64,000 bases of DNA. It comes from BOG-908 sp963692875. Lineage in GTDB: Bacteria > Pseudomonadota > Alphaproteobacteria > Acetobacterales > Acetobacteraceae. Shown in pieces: positions 34,501 to 41,677 of this stretch (position 1 is its first letter; each line of letters begins with the position of its first letter). The position numbers and the translations under genes are program-made. Below the pieces are notes generated by a model. That model was not told where the DNA came from. It saw nothing but the letters and a program-made list of their open reading frames with translations, and ran no database searches. The DNA lies in assembly GCA_965198755.1 (NCBI GenBank), contig OZ240673.1:1302001-1366000 (forward strand), in the 5' to 3' direction.

Positions 34501-35323
34501 CAGCGACGTACTATGGAATGTTGGGTGTGCAATGTCGCAATCTCGGAAGGCGCCAAGCTCTTTTGAGCTAACCGACGAAAACTTTAGAACAGTTACAAAA
34601 CTAATCGAGGACTGGACAGAGAAAACGGCGCGTGTCCCATCGCTATTTGGCGCCGCTCTTGAGAGGAGAAATGACACGTCAACAATATATGGAATTTCCC
34701 TTATAATCACTGAACGCGAACTGGAAGGCATGGTAGCCGAAAAAGTTTGGCAAAAAGTAGCTTTGCTTGAACAATCTGACCCACTCCCCTCTTCGCCGTT
34801 CATTTTATACATCGGCTTGCTACGGGCTTTTCCTCAACGACTTCCAGAACTAACGCAGAGGCTGCGGCAAGGCTTGGTGTCAGCTAATTCGGAGCGCGCC
34901 TGCGATGCGATAGCCGGTTTGTACAGGTGGTTGGACGGAGCTCAAAACTTTAGCTGGGCTCCATGCGTCCCCATTGATCTCATCGCTGAGGTGGGAACCA
35001 TAATCGCAGCTAGACGGCGAGGTGTAGTAGAGCAAGCGCTCGAGCTTGCAATCTGGATTTTCAAGGAAGGCAATACCGAATCGCGAGCATCGCTTTCAGA
35101 GAGATGCGACCTTGGTCTCTCCTATTTACTTACAGAAGCCTCTTACGAATCAGAACTCAAAGCCACCGCATCTGAGACCCTTGATGTAGCATTGCTTCGG
35201 CGGAACAGTGTCAGGCTGGCGCTGGCCATGAAAAATGCAGGCTTTACTCACCTATCTGGAGTGTCCGGCTGGATAGACGCTGCTGCTAAGGACACCTTAC
35301 CAGAAGTCAGAAATCTTGTTTGA
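31562..35323 (+). CDS. Giant SIR2-domain protein, probable anti-phage NADase
   Basis: A 1253-residue protein with much lower GC and different codon use than all neighbours, pointing to transfer. The N-terminal SIR2 domain (about 25-270) has G33-A-G-F-S37, TTNWDTLLE with N130 and D132, IVKLHGSLP with catalytic-type H168, and LLGFSGDDPNFLSW, as in bacterial SIR2_2 effectors that destroy NAD+ on infection. The remaining 980 residues are mostly helical with no domain recognised and no P-loop, so it is not an Avs-type ATPase; by analogy with DSR proteins this part could sense a phage protein. GTG 31562 start. It stands alone, between the helicase and PdeM genes. Confidence 0.88.
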   Translation: MTFQHLNLVEFLRDQLWEHKPGRVAGRASVMVGAGFSFNATPSVSSARPFPTWAHLTKALAETLYPEQGQADKAVTSSEALRLAQEFEAVYGRFRLEEFIRRTIPDAEYGPGELHKRLLSLPWADVFTTNWDTLLERGSLDVHERLYDAVLTQSQIPSASVPRIVKLHGSLPAHTPFIVTEEDYRSYPSRFAPFVNLVQQSMMENAFVLLGFSGDDPNFLSWSGWVRDNLGAHAPKIFLVSWLGLSSQRRRMLEDRNVVPLDLADLPQASKWPTSMRYRFATEWFITAMEAGRPARASAWPRRIGEKASIVSYLGWVPQRMSSDTVEEPFPKSGLSASMQDRIVDLTAVSTAWSTNRRCYPNWFIAPTEVRDRLWNLTLYWLPGICLVLNEMKVRTRLLVCRELIWRLETCLIGAEQIMDLPATLQQTVLLVDIQKRTTQLPDQEPEDLSEAEMDGVRSALFALARIARRTGDEDSFANASSSLTIACSGKPDLEEEVRFERMLWLADRLDYDPLEKTLDVWDVDLLDPVWGMRKAALLARVARVNEARFALRAALARVRRERRRDVDDYASFSREAWGLWLTLALRDNLNRDRPDDLDPFERWRALSFYDCDALGEYRNLVSEMLEPPPPEEVSRHRGFDLGTVSIRTTSSSGLPGPYKAATQMVRLSELTCLPLSANNVSLLRDGLTKAAEILVSDWPLRSILLAIDGASTGDDSTLGVVLRRARIAVLSVSEFNQLNSLSNRLFEASLPRSRLPDPRHQYWHTRLRVSIEVISRLVLRASTDEALGTLERAKRLYSLGWPIEDGWLATEIVNLFRRTLESLSDNVLIDETIKLLDLPVPGTAVFVENGAFQTWQDPFEVLGPILVFRRRSRDLRFHVKPSSDVVSRLFNAARESTRARHFAAARLLVLQDFGLLNSSDNDLLGSLLWSEDDQQAKTFPKDVSIHPWAFLFLPEQVVGLANTTFWHTLIHEHPGHYSVSDVLWNVGCAMSQSRKAPSSFELTDENFRTVTKLIEDWTEKTARVPSLFGAALERRNDTSTIYGISLIITERELEGMVAEKVWQKVALLEQSDPLPSSPFILYIGLLRAFPQRLPELTQRLRQGLVSANSERACDAIAGLYRWLDGAQNFSWAPCVPIDLIAEVGTIIAARRRGVVEQALELAIWIFKEGNTESRASLSERCDLGLSYLLTEASYESELKATASETLDVALLRRNSVRLALAMKNAGFTHLSGVSGWIDAAAKDTLPEVRNLV

Positions 35324-35333
35324 AGTAGCTGTT

Positions 35334-35354
35334 AGCCCAGGGAGGTGGGCTTTT
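35334..35354 (+). terminator. Likely terminator of the SIR2 gene
   Basis: A six-base stem, AGCCCA with TGGGCT around GGGAGG, followed by TTT. It begins 10 nt after the SIR2 stop. Confidence 0.5.
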
Positions 35355-35430
35355 CGCTAATCACATATTGCCCAGCCTCACGTTTCCGTGTTCTCCTCCC
35401 GTTCATGCCCACCCCACCCCAAGCGGCCCA

Positions 35431-36093
35431 GTGACCGCCCCCACCACCACACAACCGACACCCCCCTCAGCCGCCACCGAGCGCGCCGAGCGCCACCTCC
35501 GCATGCTCGCCCGCCTCGCCGAAATCGCCATGAACCTCGCCGAAGCCGCCGCCGAGCAGGCCCTGCAAGACTGGGCCGCCCCCGCCGCCGCACCCGCCGA
35601 GCCCGAACCCGCCACCCCCCAACCCACACCCTCGCTTGCGGCAAAACCCCGCGCGCCGGACTACGGCCTCCTCTTCGCCCGCCTCTCCCGCGCCGTCCGC
35701 CAGACAATCGCCCTCGAAGCCCGCATCGCCGCGGACCACGCCGCCGCCACCCGTGCCGCCGCCCCCATCGTCCGCCCCCCGGCAGACCCGCGCCGCCCCA
35801 TCCTCCGCCGCGCGCTGATGGAGGCCACCCAGGACCACCCGGACCGCGCCCAACTCCGCCGAGACGCCGAGGAACGCCTCGACTACGAGCTCCTCACTGA
35901 CCCCGAGCGCCTCGCCTCCCCCGCCGACCTCCTCGCCATCATCGCCCACGACCTCGCCATCGACTTCAACCTCGCCCACCTCCCCGACGAACTCGTCTTC
36001 TCCACCCCCATCCCCGACACCGACGAAGACGACCCCACCCCGCCCTGGCTCCGCCCCCTCCTCCAAGCCACCTCCCCACCCGCCCTCGTCTGA
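35431..36093 (+). CDS. Ala/Pro-rich hypothetical protein
   Basis: 220 residues from GTG 35431; an earlier TTG at 35368 is possible. The first 15 residues are Pro/Thr-rich. Two helical segments follow (ERHLRMLARLAEIAMNLAEA about residues 20-45; YGLLFARLSRAVRQTIALEARI about 80-102) and an acidic C-terminal part (DAEERLDYELLTDPERLASPADLLAIIAHD). No signal peptide or membrane helix. No function recognised; it looks like a cytoplasmic helical protein. Codon use is native high-GC, so the transferred SIR2 segment ends before it. LR repeat copy 23 follows its stop. Confidence 0.6.
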   Translation: MTAPTTTQPTPPSAATERAERHLRMLARLAEIAMNLAEAAAEQALQDWAAPAAAPAEPEPATPQPTPSLAAKPRAPDYGLLFARLSRAVRQTIALEARIAADHAAATRAAAPIVRPPADPRRPILRRALMEATQDHPDRAQLRRDAEERLDYELLTDPERLASPADLLAIIAHDLAIDFNLAHLPDELVFSTPIPDTDEDDPTPPWLRPLLQATSPPALV

Positions 36094-36097
36094 CGCC

Positions 36098-36145
36098 GCG
36101 CAAGCAGTTCTTTTTTGAAAAAAAGAACCAAAAAACTTTTGCGCC
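36098..36145. repeat. LR repeat copy 23 (L arm only)
   Basis: CGCAAGC, a GTTC/GAAC hairpin and AAAAAACTTTTG; no centre or R arm. It starts 4 nt after the TGA stop of the hypothetical gene. Confidence 0.9.
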
Positions 36146-36271
36146 CCTCAAACCCGTCGCGCGGAACCGCCTACCCTCCAAACCCCGCCCGCAAACCCGC
36201 GCCCAACACACCCACCCGCCGAGCCACCGCTCAGCGGCCGCCCACCCATGCTTTCTTCGATGTCAGCCCTC

Positions 36272-36354
36272 CGATCTGCCGGCCGGCCTGCTCAAGGCGC
36301 GCGCAAGCGACCGCCGCAGGCGGCCCGGCCTTGAACAGGCCGGCCGGCAGATCG
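36272..36354. repeat. 83-bp GC-rich hairpin, unrelated to the LR repeat
   Basis: Perfect 19-bp arms 36272-36290 and 36336-36354 (CGATCTGCCGGCCGGCCTG and its complement) extend inward through TCAAGGC/GCCTTGA. The loop holds a second small hairpin, GCCGCC-GCA-GGCGGC. It is in the non-coding gap before pdeM. Confidence 0.8.
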
Positions 36355-36494
36355 ACCATCGCGGCTCGAAGGCAGCCGCCCCACCCCCGAGCAACGCCCA
36401 CAACCCCGAAGCTTCCACTCCAACACCGCCCGACTAAGCTTTGTAAAACCCCAACAATGCCCTACACACTCGCTCCCCCCGAGTGCTCCCACCC

Positions 36495-37205
36495 ATGTCC
36501 CCCACCACCATCCAGTTCCACGGCGAAACCCTCCTCCTAGACCCCGCCGGAGCCCTCCTCTGGCCCCGCCTGTCCCTCCTGGCCGTAGCCGACCTCCACC
36601 TCGAAAAAGGCACCGCCGCCGCCGCCGCCGGCCAACTCGTGCCCCCCTGGGACACCGCCCAAACCCTCGCCCGCCTCCACGCCCTCCTCCTCCGCCACAC
36701 CCCCAAACTCCTCATCACCCTGGGCGACACCTTCCACGACGACCGCGCCCCCCTCCGCCTCTCCCCCGCCGACAGCTCCCTCCTCCTCCACCTAACCACC
36801 CAAACCCCAACCATCTGGGTCCGCGGCAACCACGACCCCGCCCCCCACGCCTACCCCGGCCACCACACCACCCACCACCACACCCCGCCGCTCACCTTCC
36901 GCCACCAGTCCCACCCCACCGCCACCGCCGAAATCAGCGGCCACTACCACCCCAAAGCCCGCATCCCCACCCGCGCCCTAACCATCGCCCGCCCCTGCTT
37001 CCTGCTCGACTCCACCCGCATCATCCTCCCCTCCTTCGGCGCCTACACCGGCGGCCTCGACCACACCCACCCCGCCCTCACCCAACTCTTCCCCACCGGC
37101 GCCAACGCCTACCTCCTCGGCCAATCCCGCCTCTTCCACTTCCCCATCCCAGCCCTCGCCCCGCCGCCGCTTGTCACCTCTCCTCCGCCACACAGATTCG
37201 GCTGA
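36495..37205 (+). CDS. pdeM: PdeM, ligase-associated DNA damage response endonuclease
   Basis: A 236-residue metallophosphoesterase-fold protein. Metal motifs are VADLHLEKG, LGDTFHD, RGNHD and SGHYHPK, and the sequence context (WPRLSLLAVADLHLEKGTA, VPPWDTAQTLARL) is that of PdeM, the nuclease of the ligase/helicase/exonuclease repair module. It should follow the helicase gene; here the SIR2 gene and a hypothetical gene separate them. The photolyase start overlaps its stop by one base (TGATG), so repair genes are coupled downstream. Confidence 0.9.
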   Translation: MSPTTIQFHGETLLLDPAGALLWPRLSLLAVADLHLEKGTAAAAAGQLVPPWDTAQTLARLHALLLRHTPKLLITLGDTFHDDRAPLRLSPADSSLLLHLTTQTPTIWVRGNHDPAPHAYPGHHTTHHHTPPLTFRHQSHPTATAEISGHYHPKARIPTRALTIARPCFLLDSTRIILPSFGAYTGGLDHTHPALTQLFPTGANAYLLGQSRLFHFPIPALAPPPLVTSPPPHRFG

Positions 37206-38632
37206 TGCCCTCACAAACCAACATCCTCTGGTTCCGCCAGGATCTCCGCCGAACCGACAACCCCGCGCTCACCGCCGCCGCCCACAACGCCCGCCTCCTC
37301 CCCATCTACATACTCGACGATACCCCCCACCCCTGGTCCCCAGGTGCCGCCACCAACTGGTGGCTCCACCACAGCCTGTCCTCCCTCGCCACCGCCCTGG
37401 CCAAACTCGGCACCCCCCTCATCCTGCGCCGCGGCAACCCCGCCACCATCCTCCCCGCCCTCGCCGAAGACCTCCAAGCCACCGCCATCCACACCAGCCA
37501 CGCCCACGAACCCACCCTCCGCACCACCGACGCCGCCCTCGCCCGTGCCCTCCCCAGCAACCGCCAGCTTCACCACCACCGCACCTCCACCCTCATCGAC
37601 CCCGACCAGATCCGCAGCCAGACCAACACCGTCTACGGCATGTACACTCCCTTCGCCCGCGCCGTTGAAGCCCGCGGCGAACCCGACCACCCGCTCCCAG
37701 CCCCCACCAAACTCCACCCAGCCGCCCCCACCCCGTCCGACCGCCTGGAAGACTGGCAGCTCCTGCCCACCCACCCCGACTGGGCCGGCGGCCTGCGCGC
37801 CCTCTGGCATCCCGGCGAGACCGCAGCCCGTGCCCGCCTGAAAACCTTCGTCGCCAGCGCGGTCTCCGCTTACGCCAAAGGCCGCAACCTCCCCGGCGAG
37901 GACGGCACCTCCATGCTCTCCCCCCACCTCCACTTCGGCGAGCTCTCGCCACGCACCGTCTGGCACGCCAGCCGCACCGAAACCGACACACCCGACCACC
38001 ACACCTACCGCCGCGAGCTCATCTGGCGCGACTTCTCCGCCTACCTGCTCTGGCATCACCCCACTTTGCCCGACGCACCCCTGCGCCCGGCCTTCAACCG
38101 CCTGACTTTCCGCAAGTCGAAGCCGGACCTGCACGCCTGGCAACAGGGCCAGACCGGCGTGCCCATCGTGGACGCCGGCATGCGCCAGCTCTGGCAGACC
38201 GGCTGGATGCACAACCGCGTTCGCATGATCGCCGCCAGCTTCCTGGTCAAACACCTGCTGATCGACTGGCGCGAGGGCGAAGCCTGGTTCTGGGACACGC
38301 TGGTGGACGCCGACCTGGCCAGCAACGCTGCGTCCTGGCAATGGATCGCGGGAACCGGCATCGATGCTCAGCCGTTCTTCCGCGTGTTCAATCCGGTCTC
38401 CCAAGGCGAGAAGTTCGACCAAGACGGCGCCTACGTGCGCCGTTTCGTCCCTGAACTTGCCCGCCTCCCCAACAATCTCCTGCACGCCCCCTGGACGGCT
38501 TCGCCTGCCCAACGCTCCGAAGCCGGCGTCCGTCTCGGCAGCACCTACCCGCGGCCGATCGTGGATCTTGCTGCCGGCCGCACCCGCGCGCTTGAGACCT
38601 ACCGCGCCACCGTGCGTGAAAGCACCGCGTGA
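37205..38632 (+). CDS. phrB: Deoxyribodipyrimidine photolyase (class I CPD photolyase)
   Basis: A 475-residue light-driven DNA repair enzyme. The N-terminal Rossmann-like antenna domain starts ILWFRQDLRRTDNPAL. The FAD domain has GTSMLSPHLHFGELSPRTVWH, WMHNRVRMIAASFLVKHLLIDW and DADLASNAASWQWIAGTGIDAQPFFRVFNP, including the conserved Trp and Asn of the flavin and lesion sites. It splits cyclobutane pyrimidine dimers. It overlaps pdeM upstream and the phosphoesterase downstream, making a three-gene translationally coupled set. Confidence 0.94.
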   Translation: MPSQTNILWFRQDLRRTDNPALTAAAHNARLLPIYILDDTPHPWSPGAATNWWLHHSLSSLATALAKLGTPLILRRGNPATILPALAEDLQATAIHTSHAHEPTLRTTDAALARALPSNRQLHHHRTSTLIDPDQIRSQTNTVYGMYTPFARAVEARGEPDHPLPAPTKLHPAAPTPSDRLEDWQLLPTHPDWAGGLRALWHPGETAARARLKTFVASAVSAYAKGRNLPGEDGTSMLSPHLHFGELSPRTVWHASRTETDTPDHHTYRRELIWRDFSAYLLWHHPTLPDAPLRPAFNRLTFRKSKPDLHAWQQGQTGVPIVDAGMRQLWQTGWMHNRVRMIAASFLVKHLLIDWREGEAWFWDTLVDADLASNAASWQWIAGTGIDAQPFFRVFNPVSQGEKFDQDGAYVRRFVPELARLPNNLLHAPWTASPAQRSEAGVRLGSTYPRPIVDLAAGRTRALETYRATVRESTA

Positions 38633-39327
38633 CTGCGCCGCTGCCCAGCCTGATCCCCGCCAATCGCGGCCTGCGCATCGTCGGCGACGTGCACGGAGAC
38701 ACGCGCGCGTTTGCCTTCGCCGCCGACACCGACCGCTTCGTCGTCCAGCTTGGCGACCTGATCGACAGCGGGCCGGACAGCGCCGGCGCACTCCGCCTGA
38801 TGTTCCGCCTGATCGACGAGGGCCGCGGCCTGTTCCTCGTCGGCAACCACGACCGCAAGCTCGGCCGGGCGCTACGCGGCGAACGGGTCCGCGGCGGCCC
38901 GCAACTCGAGGCGACCCTGTCCGCCCTCGATGCACCCCTGCGCGAACGCGCGCTCCAGGAGGTCGCACGGGCGCCCACCTGGTTGGTCCAGGCCAACCGC
39001 TTCTTCGTGCATGCCGCCTTCCATACCGGCATGTTGGCCAACCCATTCTCCGACCCGCTGGGCCCGGTCGACCCTCTGCTATCGCGCGCCCTGTTCGGCG
39101 AAACCACCGGCCGGACCCAGCCGGACGGTTTTCCGGAACGCCTGCTGCGTTGGGTGAACCACATCCCTGCCGGGATGACGGTCTATTGCGGCCATGACCA
39201 ACGCAGCCGCGACGGCCGTCCCTGGGTCGCGCACGGCGACGCCGGCGGCACGGCGATGTTTATGGACACCGGCGCAGGAAAAGGCGGACACCTCTCCTGG
39301 CTAGACCTCGATCCGATTTCGTTATAA
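38629..39327 (+). CDS. PP2A/PrpA-like metallophosphoesterase
   Basis: A 232-residue calcineurin-type phosphatase: GDVHGD, LGDLIDSGPDS, LVGNHDRKLG and the later H sites (FVHAAFH, YCGHDQR). These are the full dimetal ligand set of bacterial serine/threonine-type phosphatases and related symmetrical nucleotide hydrolases. GTG overlaps the photolyase stop (GTGA). Its substrate is unknown; the operon setting suggests a link to DNA damage, which is inference. Confidence 0.88.
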   Translation: MTAPLPSLIPANRGLRIVGDVHGDTRAFAFAADTDRFVVQLGDLIDSGPDSAGALRLMFRLIDEGRGLFLVGNHDRKLGRALRGERVRGGPQLEATLSALDAPLRERALQEVARAPTWLVQANRFFVHAAFHTGMLANPFSDPLGPVDPLLSRALFGETTGRTQPDGFPERLLRWVNHIPAGMTVYCGHDQRSRDGRPWVAHGDAGGTAMFMDTGAGKGGHLSWLDLDPISL

Positions 39328-39354
39328 AGTCGTAAGTCAGTTTGTCAAACCGGT

Positions 39355-39366
39355 GCTGACGTCAGC
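39355..39366. promoter_or_regulatory. Perfect 12-bp palindrome after the repair operon
   Basis: GCTGACGTCAGC is self-complementary and lies 28 nt after the phosphoesterase stop. It could be an operator or a hairpin; nothing next to it identifies a regulator. Confidence 0.25.
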
Positions 39367-39425
39367 GCTGCGCACTTGTCTATCAAGCTAGTAAACGTAA
39401 CTGCGTAGTGAAGAAGAAAGGAGGT

Positions 39426-39597
39426 GATACCAAACCGCCTGAAAGTTGATCGTTTCAAAACAAGCAAGGCCTTCTTTTTTGAAAAAAAGAAGCAAAAAAA
39501 CTTTTAGTGCGGCTGTCGCGGAGATTTCTGCAGCGCGCGCCCAAGGAAACAAAAGTATCTGGTCTTTTTTTCAAAAAAGAACCGCTTGCCTGCTTTT
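39426..39597. repeat. LR repeat copy 24 (left outer end present)
   Basis: Left end GATACCAAACCGCCTGAAAG, L arm 39461-39505 (CCTTC/GAAGC), CTGTCGCGGA centre with TGCAGCGCGCGCCCAAGG tail, R arm 39549-39589. Convergent with the ABC ATPase gene. Confidence 0.92.
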
Positions 39598-39715
39598 TGT
39601 CGGCCAGTTGAAAAGCCTGTGCAATATGAACTCGCTTCAAATTGCCGGGCAGTCTTGCTTGCGCGCCCATCAACACCATGCGCGTCGAAGTCATTCTATC
39701 GTCATGCGTCGAGCC

Positions 39716-40420
39716 TCAATCTGTCCGAGTTGATCCATCCGTCGGCCGCAACAGGCGTGCCGAATCTTCGGTGCCGAGGGTCATGCCGAAACAGACGGCG
39801 GCGGCCGGCAATACTTCGTCAGGCCGGCCATCAGCCAGCAAGCGTCCATCCTGCAGGACAACCATCCGGGTCGCGTATGCGGCGGCGAGGTCCACGGCGT
39901 GCAGCACGGCTATAACGCAGCGTCCCTGGCTCGCGAGACTTGCAAGCAGGGCCATAACTTCGTGCGCGGCACGCGGGTCCAGATCGGCCACCGGCTCGTC
40001 CAGCAGGATTACCGGCGTTTCGGTGGCCAAGGCACGCGCCAGCATCGCACGGCGTGCCTGGCCGCCTGACAACTGATCCACCCGGCGTTGCGCCAGCTTC
40101 GCCACGCCACACACCAGCAATGCACGGGTGATCGCGGCGTTGTCGGCGTCGTGCCAGGGAATGCGGCCGAGCGCTGCCACCTCCTGTACGGTCAACCCCC
40201 ACAGGCTGCGCGCACCCTGTTCCATGTAGGCGACGCGGCAAGGGTCCACTCGGCCACCGGGCAACAAGCCAGCCAGACCGCGCAGCAAAGTCGTCTTGCC
40301 GGCGCCGTTCGGGCCGCAGACCGCCACGAACTCGCCAGCACCCGCAGTAAAGGTGAGATCGTGCAACACGCGGCGGCCGCCCAGTTCAGCGGAAAAGCCG
40401 GTGATCGCTATCATCTGCAT
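39716..40420 (-). CDS. ABC importer ATP-binding protein (cobalamin/haem/siderophore type)
   Basis: A 234-residue ATPase: Walker A CGPNGAGKTTLLRGLAG, signature LSGGQARRAMLARALA, Walker B VILLDEPVADLD, switch His AVLHAVDLAA. The short length and GPNGAGKTTLLR context match BtuD/FecE/HmuV ATPases. It pairs with the FecCD permease (40745-41677) and binding protein (41674-42474). LR repeat copy 25 separates it from the permease. Its 3' end is convergent with repeat copy 24. Confidence 0.9.
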   Translation of the reverse strand: MQMIAITGFSAELGGRRVLHDLTFTAGAGEFVAVCGPNGAGKTTLLRGLAGLLPGGRVDPCRVAYMEQGARSLWGLTVQEVAALGRIPWHDADNAAITRALLVCGVAKLAQRRVDQLSGGQARRAMLARALATETPVILLDEPVADLDPRAAHEVMALLASLASQGRCVIAVLHAVDLAAAYATRMVVLQDGRLLADGRPDEVLPAAAVCFGMTLGTEDSARLLRPTDGSTRTD

Positions 40421-40562
40421 GAGCGGGCGCCGCTCGTCGAGAGCGATCCTTCTCCGTTTGTATGGTCACCCGGGCAGGAGATACCGTCGGTCTCGCGTTG
40501 CATGGTGCGCACTGCGCTGACGCCTTCGTTGCGCCTGTTTCGGACCGTGTCGGACTCGCACA

Positions 40563-40710
40563 GAAAGCAAAGGCAGGAAGAAAGGCCTGCTTTTTTGAAA
40601 AAAAGCAGCAAAAAACTTTTGATTAGGCTGTCGCGGAGGTTTCTGCAGCGCGCGCCCAAGGAAACAAACGTTTTTTGGTTCTTTTTTTCAAAAAAGAACC
40701 GCTTGCTTCT
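40563..40710. repeat. LR repeat copy 25 (inside the importer operon)
   Basis: L arm 40584-40621 (CCTGC/GCAGC), CTGTCGCGGA centre with TGCAGCGCGCGCCCAAGG tail, R arm 40668-40708. It lies between the ATPase and permease genes of one importer. Confidence 0.93.
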
Positions 40711-40744
40711 ATCTGTCTCTACTACATTGCAACGGAGCATTCAC

Positions 40745-41677
40745 TCACATACTCCGCCGCGCAATCCGCACCAGGAACGGAGCACCCAGCAGCGCGGTCA
40801 ACACACCCAGGCGCGGTTCGCCCTGCAGCGGCAGCAGCAGCGGCAGAGCGCGGGCCAGCACGTCGGCCGTCAGCAGCAGCACGGCACCCGCGGCAAGGCT
40901 CGGCCACAGCAGCGCCCCCGGCCGGGCGCCAAACCAGGGGCGCAGCAGGTGCGGCACGACGAGACCCACGAACCCGATGCCCCCGGCAACCGCCGCGCCG
41001 CCTCCCACAGCCAGGCTGACGCCCAGCGCGGCCCAGCGTAAAGTGGCGCCCACCGGCACACCGAGGCTGGCTGCGGTGGCTTCACCCAGGCTCAGCCCGT
41101 CCAGGCGGCGCCCGAGCCGCAGAAGCACCGCGACGCCGAGGAGAATCGGCGGCGCCGCCATTGCCAGGTGCAGCAGGGAGCGGTCTTCAAGTCCACCCAT
41201 CAGCCAGAAGGTGATTTCCGTCAGGGCGAACGGGTTGGGTGCGAGGGACAGGGCCAATGCGAGGAACGCGGAGGCAAAGGCCGACAGCGCCACGCCACCC
41301 AGGATCAGTGCGGCCGCGGAGACGCCCTGTCCCAGCGCCCCCAGCAGCAACGCGCAGCCAAGTCCGGCGCCGAGCAGTGCGCCGAACGGCAGAGCTGGTG
41401 CGAAGGCGGCGGAGACACCCCAGTAGAACACCAGCACCGCGCCGACCGCCGCGCAGCCGCCGATGCCAAGCAGCCCCGGGTCGGCAAGCGGGTTGCGCAG
41501 CGCGCCCTGCAGCACCGCCCCGGAGACGCCCAGGCCGGCACCGACCAATGCGGCCAGCGCTGTGCGGGGCACGCGTATTTGCCACAGGACGATCAGGTCG
41601 GGCACACCCAACCCTGTCGCACCGACCAGCAGGGAGGCGGCGCAGAGCAGCGCGGCTGCGGTCCAAAGCCACCTCAC
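40745..41677 (-). CDS. FecCD-family ABC importer permease
   Basis: A 310-residue permease with about nine helices; family motifs are RVPRTALAALVGAGLGVSGAVLQGALRNPLADPGLLG, LMGGLEDRS and FVGLVVPHLLRPWFG. GTG 41677 overlaps the binding-protein stop as GTGA, which fixes the start. FecCD permeases import vitamin B12, haem or ferric siderophores. The missing TonB receptor must lie elsewhere. With the binding protein resembling BtuF, cobalamin is the most likely cargo, but haem is possible. Confidence 0.9.
   Translation of the reverse strand: MRWLWTAAALLCAASLLVGATGLGVPDLIVLWQIRVPRTALAALVGAGLGVSGAVLQGALRNPLADPGLLGIGGCAAVGAVLVFYWGVSAAFAPALPFGALLGAGLGCALLLGALGQGVSAAALILGGVALSAFASAFLALALSLAPNPFALTEITFWLMGGLEDRSLLHLAMAAPPILLGVAVLLRLGRRLDGLSLGEATAASLGVPVGATLRWAALGVSLAVGGGAAVAGGIGFVGLVVPHLLRPWFGARPGALLWPSLAAGAVLLLTADVLARALPLLLPLQGEPRLGVLTALLGAPFLVRIARRSM

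Noticed and set aside
31562..35323. The SIR2 protein as an Avs5-type (SIR2-STAND) system
   Set aside because: No Walker A (GxxxxGKS/T) was found after the SIR2 domain.
37211..39046. A 611-codon open frame antisense to the photolyase
   Set aside because: Composition is Gly/Arg-rich with no domain; photolyase is certain on the plus strand.
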